From Candidatus Nitrosopolaris wilkensis (GTDB taxonomy: Archaea > Thermoproteota > Nitrososphaeria > Nitrososphaerales > Nitrososphaeraceae), in contig QHBN01000050.1 of assembly GCA_003176995.1 (NCBI GenBank), forward strand, positions 1 through 34,870: a stretch of 34,870 bases of DNA. The letters run 5' to 3'. A program made the translations under genes and the position numbers. This document shows positions 24,893-33,677 of the stretch, one piece after another; position 1 is the stretch's first letter; each line of letters starts with the position of its first letter. The notes under the pieces are model-generated. The model ran no database searches and was not told where the DNA came from. It saw only the letters and a program-made list of their open reading frames with translations.

Positions 24893-25386
24893 GAATAGAG
24901 AGATAATTTTATTACTTGGCGGCTATATTAACGTAGTTAGAAATGTGAATAATCTTAATGCCGTCGCCTTTAACTGTTTTAATATTATCACAAATTCAAT
25001 AGAAATAGAGTCGCACGGAGATTCCCAACACCATGAGATGACCATATAATAGTATATGTTGACGGTAGCGGCCCTTTAAAAAGATGAATATCATGCCCTA
25101 GCTCACCTTCTTAAAGGCGCAAAACATTTTACTTCCTAGCCCTCAGTCACACCTTTGGAAAATAATATACTTCAATATATTATATTTTTCTACTATTGAC
25201 AAGGTTGGTCTTAATTGTTGGATTATTTAACTGGAATTATGGCAGTGAGGTTAGATTGGGCGGGGTTAGATGATTGGTACTATTTTTCTACAAGAAAAAG
25301 ATGAAGGAACGAAGTGTCAGGATAGTGCTAAATCAGTTTGAAAAAGGATTGATTCATATCTATATTTGAGATAGTAGGTAAAGGAA
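24893..25386. other. Intergenic region between rps11 and the AAA+ gene
   Basis: This 494-base divergent spacer is AT-rich. A TATA-like tctatattt (25359-25367) ends 20 bases before the ATPase ATG and suits a leaderless transcript. No other feature is clear. Confidence 0.4.
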
Positions 25387-26160
25387 ATGAGAGTATTTGG
25401 TCGTTGGAGAAAGAATAGTAATAACATCCCGGTTTCAGAATTTGATGGTAATAGAAGATATTCTAAACCGACTATAGGGCAAAAACGTAGTCTATTTGAT
25501 GGCATTGTTGGTTTCGACGATGTAAAAGAACTGTTTGATATGTCTATAATGGCAGACAAGCCAGTACATCTACTCCTGGTAGGACCCCCGGCCTCAGCCA
25601 AGTCATTGTTTATGAGTTCACTCACTAAACTAGAAAGGTCATACTACGTTGTTGGGAGTAGTTCTACAAAGTCTGGCATATTCGATTATCTGTTTGAATA
25701 TCGACCGAGGTATTTCATAATAGACGAGATAGAGAAGATGAATAAGCGAGATCAGACAAGTCTTTTGAATCTAATGGAGTCCGGTATCTTGTCCGAATTA
25801 AAACACAATCAAAAAAGATCAACTCAACTAAAGACATGGGTTTATGCCTCATGCAATAGTACGGAGAAGCTATTACCGCCACTGCTAACTAGGTTTAGAG
25901 ATATGCATTTCAAGCCATATACAGAGGAAGAATTTGTAAATATTGCTGTGGAAATTCTGGATAGGGAGGAAGGACTAGATAGAGATGTTGCTACTATTAT
26001 TGCCGAGGCAGTATTCGATAGACTCAAGAGTACAAACATTAGAGAGTGTATAAGAATAGCACGATTAACACATGGTGACATTGATGTTTCTAAACTTGAT
26101 AAGATTCTTCAGACCTTTGCCAAATATCGTGCTGGTACCGACAAAACTGAACAGGCTTAA
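25387..26160 (+). CDS. AAA+ ATPase (RuvB/MoxR-like single domain)
   Basis: The 257-residue protein is a single AAA+ module: Walker A GPPASAKS (66-73), Walker B YFIIDEIE (109-116), sensor-1 region ASCN (154-157) and a probable arginine finger in LLTRFRD (166-172). A small helical lid follows (about 178-245), rich in acidic and basic residues. A basic N-terminal stretch (RVFGRWRKNSNN) precedes the fold. The closest general look is RuvB or MoxR ATPases, but the DNA-binding winged helix of true RuvB is absent, so no branch-migration role should be assumed. No partner gene is beside it. Confidence 0.82.
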   Translation: MRVFGRWRKNSNNIPVSEFDGNRRYSKPTIGQKRSLFDGIVGFDDVKELFDMSIMADKPVHLLLVGPPASAKSLFMSSLTKLERSYYVVGSSSTKSGIFDYLFEYRPRYFIIDEIEKMNKRDQTSLLNLMESGILSELKHNQKRSTQLKTWVYASCNSTEKLLPPLLTRFRDMHFKPYTEEEFVNIAVEILDREEGLDRDVATIIAEAVFDRLKSTNIRECIRIARLTHGDIDVSKLDKILQTFAKYRAGTDKTEQA

Positions 26161-26484
26161 AGAAGTTTGGTTAATGTGTTACCCGCGGGTTTAGAGCTGG
26201 CCCCGATGCGAGGAGTAGAATCTAGCTTTTGGAGATGATATTGAACCTGTTATTATGTGGCCAAGATTTCATCTAAATGAAATGTTGGATTTATTCTTGT
26301 TATAGAGGCTAACTAAATTGATTTAGAAAAATGGGCCGATACTGGGACTTACACCCAGTCTGCGACGGCCATTTATTTATTTATACGTATTTAAAAAGAT
26401 CATGGTATAATTATCTGGAGAAATGTAGCAAAGGGTATCAAGAGGAACTTCAATTCCAACAACAACAGCAGCGAAGTGACTCTT
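26161..26484. other. Convergent intergenic region with hairpin
   Basis: The region lies between two convergent genes. It contains a two-part hairpin: GGCCG (26335-26339) with CGGCC enclosing ACTGGG/CCCAGT around a seven-base loop, about 26335-26372. It is followed by AT-rich DNA and could act as a terminator or be a small RNA element. The plus-strand frame from 26331 lacks protein character. Confidence 0.4.
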
Positions 26485-27495
26485 CTAACCGGATTTTCTC
26501 CTATGGTTTAGGTGAACATAACCCATCTCTTCGAGCTGAACGCGTTTCCCTGTCTCCCTATCCAAAAGAAATACTTTCCCCTCTCCTTTTTCTACCTTAC
26601 CAATTATAAACAATTTCAATTTTAAACGTCTGGCTGTAGCCTTTGCTTTCTTCAAATTTGCCGGCGCACTTGTTCCGACGATCTCATATTCCTCTCCACC
26701 GCAAAAAATCAATCGCTTGTAGTCTAAATGATTATTTCTAGCAAAATTGCATACACCTTTTGCTGAAGGAATATTATCAATGAGAAAGTTAACATTGCTT
26801 TGTCTTGCAAGTTCATGAAGGGAGATGCTCAAACCGTCACTTGAATCCATCGATGCTGAGAAATATTTTGCAAGAGATATCCCAAACTTTTGCGCAGGTT
26901 TGGGCTTCATCACGGATGAGATAGCATTATTTTTGAATTCACCGTCCGCTTTCGCGTTTTTCGTAAGAATTTTCAGTCCAGACGACGTATACCCAAATTC
27001 TCCCGAAACGACTACCAAGTCACCAGGTTTTGCACCGTTTCTGCCGGGAAGTCCTGATGCACAATCCTCTGAAAATCCCATCATACTGCAATCGATAATT
27101 AGCTCCTTAGATTCATTAGTATCACCACCCACTATCGTGACACCAAATTCCTTGGATGCAATTTGAAACCCCTTTGCCAGATCCTCAATCTCAGTCTTAG
27201 AATATTTCTTTGGAATCCCTACAGAAATTACCGATACGTGCGGTTTAATTCCTTTTGCTGATAGATCACTGACACAGGCAGATATACTCTTCCTGGCAAT
27301 TTGCCATGGGTACATTCCTGGGGGCACGTCAGTACTCTCAACTAACATATCACACTTTATGATGAGACTCTTCATGCGTTTCATGTTTCGCAGCGAAACG
27401 ATTGACACGTCATCATCTCTTCTTTTATTATTACCCCTTAGCCCGAGATTAGAAATAATTATATCGATAATTGCTCGTTCATTTAACACGCTCAT
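26485..27495 (-). CDS. thiL: Thiamine-monophosphate kinase
   Basis: The 336-residue protein has the ThiL/PurM-like fold: RRDDDVSIVSL near residue 25, KCDMLVESTDVPPGM (metal/ATP region, about 48-62), VSVISVGIP, VGGDTNESKELIID (about 127-140), and AKYFSASMDSSDGLSISLHE late in the chain. It phosphorylates thiamine phosphate to thiamine diphosphate. Its first 17 bases overlap the end of the upstream phosphohexomutase gene, so both are in one transcript. The C-terminal part ends with GKRVQLEEMGYVHL, usual for archaeal ThiL. Confidence 0.94.
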   Translation of the reverse strand: MSVLNERAIIDIIISNLGLRGNNKRRDDDVSIVSLRNMKRMKSLIIKCDMLVESTDVPPGMYPWQIARKSISACVSDLSAKGIKPHVSVISVGIPKKYSKTEIEDLAKGFQIASKEFGVTIVGGDTNESKELIIDCSMMGFSEDCASGLPGRNGAKPGDLVVVSGEFGYTSSGLKILTKNAKADGEFKNNAISSVMKPKPAQKFGISLAKYFSASMDSSDGLSISLHELARQSNVNFLIDNIPSAKGVCNFARNNHLDYKRLIFCGGEEYEIVGTSAPANLKKAKATARRLKLKLFIIGKVEKGEGKVFLLDRETGKRVQLEEMGYVHLNHRRKSG

Positions 27496-28792
27496 AAATT
27501 AAGTTGACCTTCTCCATTATCTTCTTGTAAAGGGATTGTGCGTTGTTAGCTTTTGATTCGACTGATATTCTAATCGCATCTTCAGTGTTTGATGGTCTTA
27601 CAAGAACCCATGAATTTTCATCAAATATTGCTTTAACACCATCGATCGTCAAAATTTGAGATGATTCTGATCCGAATTGATCAAGTAGTTTATCGAGCAA
27701 TTTCAGATGTACAGTAGATTTGACACAAATTTTTGATCTGATTTGGACATATTCTGAAGCCAATCTCAGACATTCGTTTATCGTTGCCCGATCCAACGAA
27801 GAAACAGTCGCAGCTGCAAGAAATCCATCCCTGCACATATTGAATCTGGGCAGAATAAATCCTGCGCTGCTCCCCTCGCCTCCGGCATCTGCTTCAAGTT
27901 CTAACATTCTCTTAACAACATTTGCCTCACCGACTTTAGAATATTCAGCTCTACCATGATGCGACTTTATCAATTTCTCTACAGAAACACTAGTATCTAT
28001 ACTGGTTACAAAATTTTTCATTCCCATCTTGAGTGCACTGGCTATGCATAGCAACAGCGTTGAATCGGGATTCAATTTCTCGCCTCTGTTATTAACTACT
28101 ACGAGTCTATCGCCATCTAAATCAAAGGCAAATCCGAAATCTAGCTCATTTTCCTGTACTAAAGTACGTAATTCATTTAGAGCATCGGTAGTAGGATCAG
28201 GGCCTCTTGAGGATATTCCAGGGACATCGTTAACACAATGGAATTTGTGGCCAAGTTTTTTAAAGAGTCCCTCGACATAATTGCATGTGGCGCCTCCGCC
28301 GAGGTCAAATCCTAATGTAACCGCTCTGCTTGTTCCCGTTTGAACTACCAAATCATAAATTTCGTTCAAATATTCTGACACTATATCATATGATTTGCCA
28401 TATTTGTCTGATGTAGATGTAGTGCCTTTAAGCATAAGATCCAATTCATTCTCGTAAATCCCTCTTCCATCAACTACGAATTTTAGTCCATTCCACTCCA
28501 GCGGGTTATGTGAAGCTGTTACGACGACACCGGCTCCATATTTCCTTGTCTCCCAATATACCATAGGAGTGGGGGCTACATCGAGAACGTATACATCAAT
28601 CCCCTGTTCCATTAAACTCGCCGACACGGCTTGGAGAATTATTTTTCCGGAATGCCTTGTATCTCTTGCTAGCACGCATTTCCCTTTTGGTGTAATTAAG
28701 CAAGATGCGAACAATCTGCTGAATTTGATAACTTCATGCAAATTTAGGTCATTACCATAAATTCCCCTAATGCCAGAGATTGAGACCTTCAT
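27479..28792 (-). CDS. glmM: Phosphohexomutase (phosphoglucosamine/phosphomannomutase)
   Basis: The 437-residue enzyme belongs to the alpha-D-phosphohexomutase family: ISGIRGIYG at the start, the phospho-serine loop VVTASHNPLEWNG (S94), the metal-binding AFDLDGDRLVVV and the sugar-specificity loop GGEGSSAGF. The final phosphate-binding segment VLVRPSNTEDAIRISVE is present. In archaea these enzymes convert glucosamine-6-P or mannose-6-P to the 1-phosphate, feeding surface glycan synthesis. Which sugar is used cannot be told here, so the symbol is tentative. A minus-strand TATA box at 28817-28824 lies 25 bases upstream of the ATG. Confidence 0.88.
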   Translation of the reverse strand: MKVSISGIRGIYGNDLNLHEVIKFSRLFASCLITPKGKCVLARDTRHSGKIILQAVSASLMEQGIDVYVLDVAPTPMVYWETRKYGAGVVVTASHNPLEWNGLKFVVDGRGIYENELDLMLKGTTSTSDKYGKSYDIVSEYLNEIYDLVVQTGTSRAVTLGFDLGGGATCNYVEGLFKKLGHKFHCVNDVPGISSRGPDPTTDALNELRTLVQENELDFGFAFDLDGDRLVVVNNRGEKLNPDSTLLLCIASALKMGMKNFVTSIDTSVSVEKLIKSHHGRAEYSKVGEANVVKRMLELEADAGGEGSSAGFILPRFNMCRDGFLAAATVSSLDRATINECLRLASEYVQIRSKICVKSTVHLKLLDKLLDQFGSESSQILTIDGVKAIFDENSWVLVRPSNTEDAIRISVESKANNAQSLYKKIMEKVNLIYERVK

Positions 28793-28816
28793 ATTAAATA
28801 CGACTAAAGACCGGTG

Positions 28817-28824
28817 ATATTTAA
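28817..28824 (-). promoter_or_regulatory. Probable TATA box for phosphohexomutase-thiL operon
   Basis: On the minus strand the sequence is ttaaatat, 25 bases upstream of the start codon at 28792, predicting a leaderless mRNA. Confidence 0.5.
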
Positions 28825-28895
28825 TTTAACTTGATTTTGTCTTAATTTTTATTCAAAAAATTGTCACATTTATTCTTATTCAAATACATGAAGGA

Positions 28896-28903
28896 TTAAA
28901 TAA
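28896..28903 (+). promoter_or_regulatory. Probable TATA box of tRNA-Thr
   Basis: The sequence ttaaataa lies about 35 bases upstream of the first tRNA base, the same arrangement as for the tRNA-Gly gene. Confidence 0.45.
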
Positions 28904-28930
28904 TGAATGATCAACTGCCTCTATTTGATT

Positions 28931-29004
28931 GCCCTAGTAGCTCAGCCTGGCAGAGCGAAGGTTTCGTAAACCTTAGGTCGTGGGTCCAAATCCCGCCTAG
29001 GGCT
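28931..29004 (+). tRNA. tRNA-Thr(CGT)
   Basis: The acceptor strands GCCCTAG (28931-28937) and CTAGGGC (28997-29003) pair fully, with discriminator T. The D-arm is GCTCAGCCTGGCAGAGC. The anticodon stem AAGGT/ACCTT holds loop TTCGTAA with anticodon CGT, which reads the threonine codon ACG. The T-stem GTGGG/CCCGC holds the loop TCCAAAT, in which the nearly universal T at position 55 is C. CCA is not encoded, unlike in the tRNA-Gly gene. There is no intron. Confidence 0.95.
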
Positions 29005-29509
29005 CGGATAGGTAGTGTTAAACTAATTCGGAAGTGACGAAGTCCTGCAGGAGAAACAATGGACTTTCATAGCGTTTTGCTGGATTGCAGGGATATCCGG
29101 TATGAATGAGTAATATACCAAAACTCACAATACAACCTACCCAGCAATCGCTCTATGGACCCCATCATCAAAGAGCTAATAAGACCACCAATCGTAATTT
29201 AGTTAGTCCACTTGCTTATCTCGCTGTTTCTTTAAATGAGATGTTTCTGCAACAACACCGAAATGATACGTTACTAAGTATGATAGAAACATCTGCAGAT
29301 GTCTAATAAAATATTCCATTCTTGCATCAATACAGATCCAAATAAGAGTGAAAGACATGAAATGATTACTATCTTAATCTTGTCTTTTCAAAAATAACTC
29401 GCTAAAGTGAACATTAAACAACCGAGTTATTTCTAGGGAAAATGGTAACTTTAGCTACAGATAGGACACGACAGTGGTCATCACCGGCATAATAACTCCA
29501 AGCTGTAGT
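29005..29509. other. Intergenic region downstream of tRNA-Thr
   Basis: A 66-codon plus-strand frame (29106-29306, MSNIPKLTIQPTQQSLYGPH at its start) is the only open frame of note; it has no recognised family and weak protein character. Nothing else is visible. Confidence 0.35.
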
Positions 29510-29812
29510 TTAGACAGAGTACATTATCCCTCCAGATACAATCGGAACAAACTCCACACTGGCCAGTTCCTTAATTCTAGCAATAATTGCATTAAACCAA
29601 AGGCTATCAATTCCTTGGCTCCAAATAGTTATCTTCTTGTATTGTCTCTTTACACCGCCGTGGAAGAACCCATTGCAGTCCTCTACTGTTATGTTGTAAT
29701 ACTTCTGACTCACTTCTTCTATAATGTTCTCTGCCTCAGCAGGCAGATATAGAATAGTCAAGGTGGGAAACGGAATAGTATTCGAAGCGGTCGATGATGC
29801 ATCTTCGGCCAT
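29510..29812 (-). CDS. Hypothetical protein, small
   Basis: The 100-residue product has alternating strands and helices (TLTILYLPAEAENIIEEVSQ, YKKITIWSQGIDSLWFNAII, ARIKELASVEFVPIVSGG), as in a small alpha-beta domain, with a Ser/Thr-rich start. The even composition suggests a real gene, but no family is recognised. It stands alone, between tRNA-Thr and the PAC2 pseudogene. Confidence 0.55.
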   Translation of the reverse strand: MAEDASSTASNTIPFPTLTILYLPAEAENIIEEVSQKYYNITVEDCNGFFHGGVKRQYKKITIWSQGIDSLWFNAIIARIKELASVEFVPIVSGGIMYSV

Positions 29813-30229
29813 TATTGTATATCTGCTTCTAAATTACCGAGCCCAATATCTGGATTTCGTGCGAATTGTCATTAATAAGTAAAGCTACGAGTCGTTACTA
29901 AGTCCTGATCATAAAATGTCAGTCCGCACACACACCACAGCTACACCGGATGCTTTAAGTCCCTACTCACAGAATTAATGCCACGTTTGAGTGCAATTTC
30001 AGGTTATTTCTTATAACGTGTGCCTAATCTTCTACAACATCCTTTAGAGCAACTTGAATTCTTGCACTCCGTAGGTCATATTGTAAAATGATATAAAATA
30101 GCAGGGTTTGGCTAGTATCCGAAATTTCATCCCTAAATATTTCTGCCTGCCATGCCAGAATATATTATTCACATATTTCTGACTTGCTTACTTTGTTTAT
30201 GCATCCTGCAATTCTTATTATCCATACAG
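29813..30229. other. Intergenic region
   Basis: Nothing recognised in 417 bases; no long frame, no clear repeats or RNA fold. Confidence 0.35.
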
Positions 30230-30795
30230 TCATGGGATAGGGTTTGTCTGTTCACTTTTGATCATTCATAGGTTTTTTTCCATTAGTCCTGCTTCCTTGA
30301 GTAGTGACATGATATCACATGAGACGCCTGGCACTGTTTACTGACAGCCTGCGAAACTACTGCTGCCGCCCGAAAAGGCACATCTTTCAACAGTTTGACT
30401 AACAAAATAATCACATCTTTATTCAACCGTGTTCCTTCATTCAATAGTAGTGCAGGAATCCCTGTTACAGAACCGTTAGGCAGTTGTTGGATTCCGGCAC
30501 TTTAGAGCAGTATTGGTGCTAGCGGCATCTACTACTGGTTCAGTCGTTTAATATCATATTCTTCTTGAGTGTAGTCGTCCCACAAACCATCAGCGCTCAT
30601 GACAAGCTCACACTCCTCAATTGCCCATCGCAAAATTGCGACTAGCTCAGTCGTAAGAGAATGAGCAAACCATTCCGATGCAATGGCGTATGCCAGCCCA
30701 ACACCAGGAAAACCGTCAATAAATGTACCTCCTTTAAGATTAACCTTTTTTCTCCCGAATTCGATAGGGGAGTCTGCTGGCATCACAAACATCAC
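30230..30795 (-). pseudogene. PAC2-family (proteasome assembly chaperone-like) pseudogene
   Basis: On the minus strand the first part reads LKGGTFIDGFPGVGLAYAIA, the typical start of archaeal PAC2-family proteins. An apparent internal deletion then joins TTELVAIL to RWAIEECELVMSADGL, which belongs much later in the family. The frame stops at KRLNQ. Beyond the stop the family continues in shifted frames: VVDAASTNTAL, then IQQLPNGSVTGIPALLLNEG, VIILLVKLLKDVPFRAAAVV, and finally GVSCDIMSLLKEAGLMEKNL. One deletion and several frame changes or stops make a working product very unlikely. Intact members often form a small family in these archaea, so another copy elsewhere is expected. Confidence 0.82.
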
Positions 30796-30868
30796 GTTGT
30801 TATGTATGTCTACTCCTCTAAAAGATCATGAGACCAATAGATAAGCAGAGACAAGTTTAGCAGACGGC

Positions 30869-31627
30869 CTAACCGAACGCTTGTAATATTTTATCGAAAC
30901 TGGATCTAGTTTGATTCCATTTATACATCCTCAGTAATTGAATAATTTTTTCTCGCTCAGCAAAATGTATGTTGTTATTGACCCGTCTTGAAACTGTTCC
31001 GCTTAGTAACAACGAATGGGCAGCCGCCGTTACATTGCGTGTCTTTCTATCGATGCTGGAAGTCTCAAAGTCTATGATGTGAGCGTTAACACTCTCTGAA
31101 ACCAGCACATGATGGTCTAAGCAGCTTAGTTCTCCATGGTCAAGATTCGCCATATCTAAGCTATAACATTGCTCCAGCGTACTTAATACAATCTTGCGAA
31201 CCTGATCAGCGTTAATATTTTGGTGGTTCAGCCAACGAATTATGTTGTAACCATCTATAAACTCCATCAAAATAAAATTTTCGGAGTTTGCGTAAATGTA
31301 AGGCCCAACACCGGCTGAATTTGCAATTTTATGCAGCTTGACCTCTCTTTCCATTGACCTGCGATTTGCATCGATTCTTCGGATTTTGAGAGCGTAGGTT
31401 TTTCTATCGTTGGATTCGACCTTCACCACTAGACCCACGCCACCCTTTCCTAGAATACTAAATTTGCCAATTTTCGTGCTTCCAAAGGGTATAATTGAGT
31501 TAACACCCATAATTTCTAATTCTTTCAAACGGCCGCTATATTCTCTGTCGTTGATTTGTCTTGGATACGAAATGACAGGAACAAGCTCATGACAATTTAG
31601 ATTGACTTTATTGCAAAATGCGTTCAT
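30869..31627 (-). CDS. Archaeal Ser/Thr protein kinase-like protein
   Basis: The 252-residue protein has a kinase core: glycine loop LGKGGVGLVVKV (59-70), the ATP lysine in YALKIRR (K81), hinge ILMEFIDG (119-126), the catalytic region LDHGELSCLDHHVLV (162-176) and IIDFETSS (184-191). It departs from the standard in two places: HGD is HGE and DFG is DFE, both of which recur in a group of small archaeal RIO/Bud32-like kinases. Activity is likely but unproven, and the substrate is unknown. It overlaps the CCA-adding enzyme gene by 20 bases and is the last gene of the thpR-cca operon. Confidence 0.82.
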   Translation of the reverse strand: MNAFCNKVNLNCHELVPVISYPRQINDREYSGRLKELEIMGVNSIIPFGSTKIGKFSILGKGGVGLVVKVESNDRKTYALKIRRIDANRRSMEREVKLHKIANSAGVGPYIYANSENFILMEFIDGYNIIRWLNHQNINADQVRKIVLSTLEQCYSLDMANLDHGELSCLDHHVLVSESVNAHIIDFETSSIDRKTRNVTAAAHSLLLSGTVSRRVNNNIHFAEREKIIQLLRMYKWNQTRSSFDKILQAFG

Positions 31628-32972
31628 CCGATGTGATAAGATCCCTAACTGCCTCCTTTGCTAGTCCATTTATCGTTTGATCATCGCCCGAATATATACG
31701 AAATAACCTTTGGATGTCTCCCTTTAGTCCCTTAGTGATACCTGTACTTTCGATTTTCTTGGTCAACAGCAATTTCAAGAAATGCTTTGCATTTGTAGTC
31801 TCTCTTTGAATTAAAGTCGAAACCCTCATTTCGTTGTCAACCCAGGTGATTAGCGATTTCTCCTGATTTTTTAAGATAAAATTGGCAGTTTCTTTTCTCA
31901 TAAATATCTTCGGGCCGATTTTTTCTGTGTAAGGAGACAATGTAACGGAATCTAATAAGAACACAAAGACAGCAGTTTCTTGTTGATCCGTTACACAAAT
32001 ACCTCGAATTACTTTAAAATTCGCAAGTTCTAGTTGCTTGGAAATTGCATTAAGGCTTCTTTTAAGCTGTCCCCAGATGACATCAGGACTACGCCTTTTA
32101 TAACTGAATTCGATAATAACTAAATTAGGATAAAGTCCCTCATAATTTTCAGAGAGCTTTTTTTCATTTTTGATGAAAAAATCAAAAGATGGCTTTGCCA
32201 AGAATGATCTGGCAGCGAGTACCAACTTACCAACACTCTCAGCCGAAATAGCCGTCCCTAAATTTCTTCTATGATCAATGGGATCGATTATGATAAGCTG
32301 ACTTTCAAAATTCTTTATACTGTATTCATCAGGCTTATCTATCGAAATCACATTGTTTTCTACCCCTATATTTGACATTGCATGCAATACAGACTCAAAC
32401 ATACCATATTTCAAAATCATAATTTCAGCGACATAGCCACTAAACCCTCCTGTGGCAATATCTGCTCCGTAGATACCAACGGATTTCAAAAACTTCTTCA
32501 GCAGCCTTACTTGGTTCCTTTGGTCGTCGTCTAAATTGTTTTTTATATACTCAGTATGGAAAGGCGATCTGTCAGCAGCGCTTTTCCATTTACCCTTCAG
32601 TACATCGTAACAAGGAACCACGTTGACTCGAATTCCATTGATAACTGCTTCAACATATGGATGATCAGAATAGCGAAGATATGGATTGTATCCCTTAAGC
32701 GACTGCAACCCTACTTGCTCGCCAAGGTGTCCAAACTCTATATCATTGACTGAGTTGTCAATTTTGATGAAAATGTCAATATCTACTTCGTCCTTTAACC
32801 ATGTTCCTTTCGCAAATGATCCTCCAAAGACAACATCCACTACTTTGGGAGAAATGTAACGGCTCACAAGGCTCTTTGTTTCAATTGCAACCTTCGTTAG
32901 TTTTTCCACATCTTCAGCTGAGGGCTGGCATTGCTTTAGCGCTTGTGAAATAATATTGCTAATACTTTTCAT
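31608..32972 (-). CDS. cca: CCA-adding enzyme (class I tRNA nucleotidyltransferase)
   Basis: At 454 residues this is a full-length archaeal CCA-adding enzyme. The nucleotidyltransferase signature GGSFAKGTWLKDEVDIDIFI (50-69) has both catalytic aspartates D64 and D66; the archaeal central region GGFSGYVAEIMILKYG and RSFLAKPSFDFF follow. It builds or repairs the 3' CCA of tRNAs without a template. It starts within the stop of thpR (ATGA overlap) and overlaps the kinase downstream, so the three form one tight operon. The tRNA-Thr gene in this window lacks CCA and would need this enzyme. Confidence 0.97.
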   Translation of the reverse strand: MKSISNIISQALKQCQPSAEDVEKLTKVAIETKSLVSRYISPKVVDVVFGGSFAKGTWLKDEVDIDIFIKIDNSVNDIEFGHLGEQVGLQSLKGYNPYLRYSDHPYVEAVINGIRVNVVPCYDVLKGKWKSAADRSPFHTEYIKNNLDDDQRNQVRLLKKFLKSVGIYGADIATGGFSGYVAEIMILKYGMFESVLHAMSNIGVENNVISIDKPDEYSIKNFESQLIIIDPIDHRRNLGTAISAESVGKLVLAARSFLAKPSFDFFIKNEKKLSENYEGLYPNLVIIEFSYKRRSPDVIWGQLKRSLNAISKQLELANFKVIRGICVTDQQETAVFVFLLDSVTLSPYTEKIGPKIFMRKETANFILKNQEKSLITWVDNEMRVSTLIQRETTNAKHFLKLLLTKKIESTGITKGLKGDIQRLFRIYSGDDQTINGLAKEAVRDLITSDERILQ

Positions 32973-33553
32973 CTAGCACGCACCGTATAGATATTTGTAT
33001 ATATCGGTCCTGAAGGAGTAAGATCGCTTCGTTTTAGATGGAATTTGTCAATAATATCTGAAGTGAAATCTTTCTTCCCGTACTTATCCAATATCTCTGT
33101 TCGGATCTTCAAACTTCCTCCTTTTATGCGAAATACCGTAAGGTGGGACGTAAAAGGTTTGTCTGGCGTGATGCCCATCTCTGACAATTTTATGACTACC
33201 TGTTCTACAAGACTAACAAGCCTTTGGTTCCCGTTTTCGTCTACTCCGACCCAGACAACCCTAGCAAAGTTAGGGTGCGGGAATCCACCGATCCCAGTGA
33301 ACGTTATTTTTATTGGCTCGAATTGTATTTCCGATATTTTGATCTTAATTTCGTCGATGATTTCTAGGCGTATGTTTCCTAGGAAGATAAGGGTAAAGTG
33401 AAGATTCTGGTTTTTCACGGGTCTGATTTGTTCTGGTGTCCATCGGCCGTCAGCTACTAATTCGTGCTGTAGCTTTTCGATAGCGAGCGTGTTTGATACA
33501 TCAACTGCAATAAAGGCCCTTATGTTGTTCAAATTACCCAAAGTATCTTTCAT
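32969..33553 (-). CDS. thpR: RNA 2',3'-cyclic phosphodiesterase (LigT/ThpR)
   Basis: The 194-residue protein is a 2H phosphoesterase with both HxT motifs: LHFTLIFLG (H52, T54) and SHLTVFRIK (H137, T139). The family opens 2',3'-cyclic phosphate RNA ends and can make or break 2'-5' links in vitro; the physiological substrate is still debated. It is the first gene of the operon with cca, a pairing seen in other archaea. The ATG is preceded by an AT-rich promoter-like tatattatttt region around 33557-33570 on the opposite reading, suiting a leaderless start. Confidence 0.93.
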   Translation of the reverse strand: MKDTLGNLNNIRAFIAVDVSNTLAIEKLQHELVADGRWTPEQIRPVKNQNLHFTLIFLGNIRLEIIDEIKIKISEIQFEPIKITFTGIGGFPHPNFARVVWVGVDENGNQRLVSLVEQVVIKLSEMGITPDKPFTSHLTVFRIKGGSLKIRTEILDKYGKKDFTSDIIDKFHLKRSDLTPSGPIYTNIYTVRAR

Positions 33554-33677
33554 ATACTTTTATATTATTTTGGAATAACTGGCAGTAGCCAGAATAACTA
33601 AATATACATTTCATTCTGCCAATAGCACGGCGAAAATTTAATAGATTACTTGAGTAGGCGGCAGGGGTGTCGTAAAT

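Noticed and set aside
26335-26372. Hairpin resembling an H/ACA RNA or tRNA arm
   Set aside because: No ACA follows at the right distance, the loop lacks tRNA hallmarks, and no partner strands are nearby; kept only as a hairpin.
26331-26609. 92-codon plus-strand frame containing a Gln run
   Set aside because: It runs into thiL on the opposite strand and has no protein-like pattern outside the Gln run.
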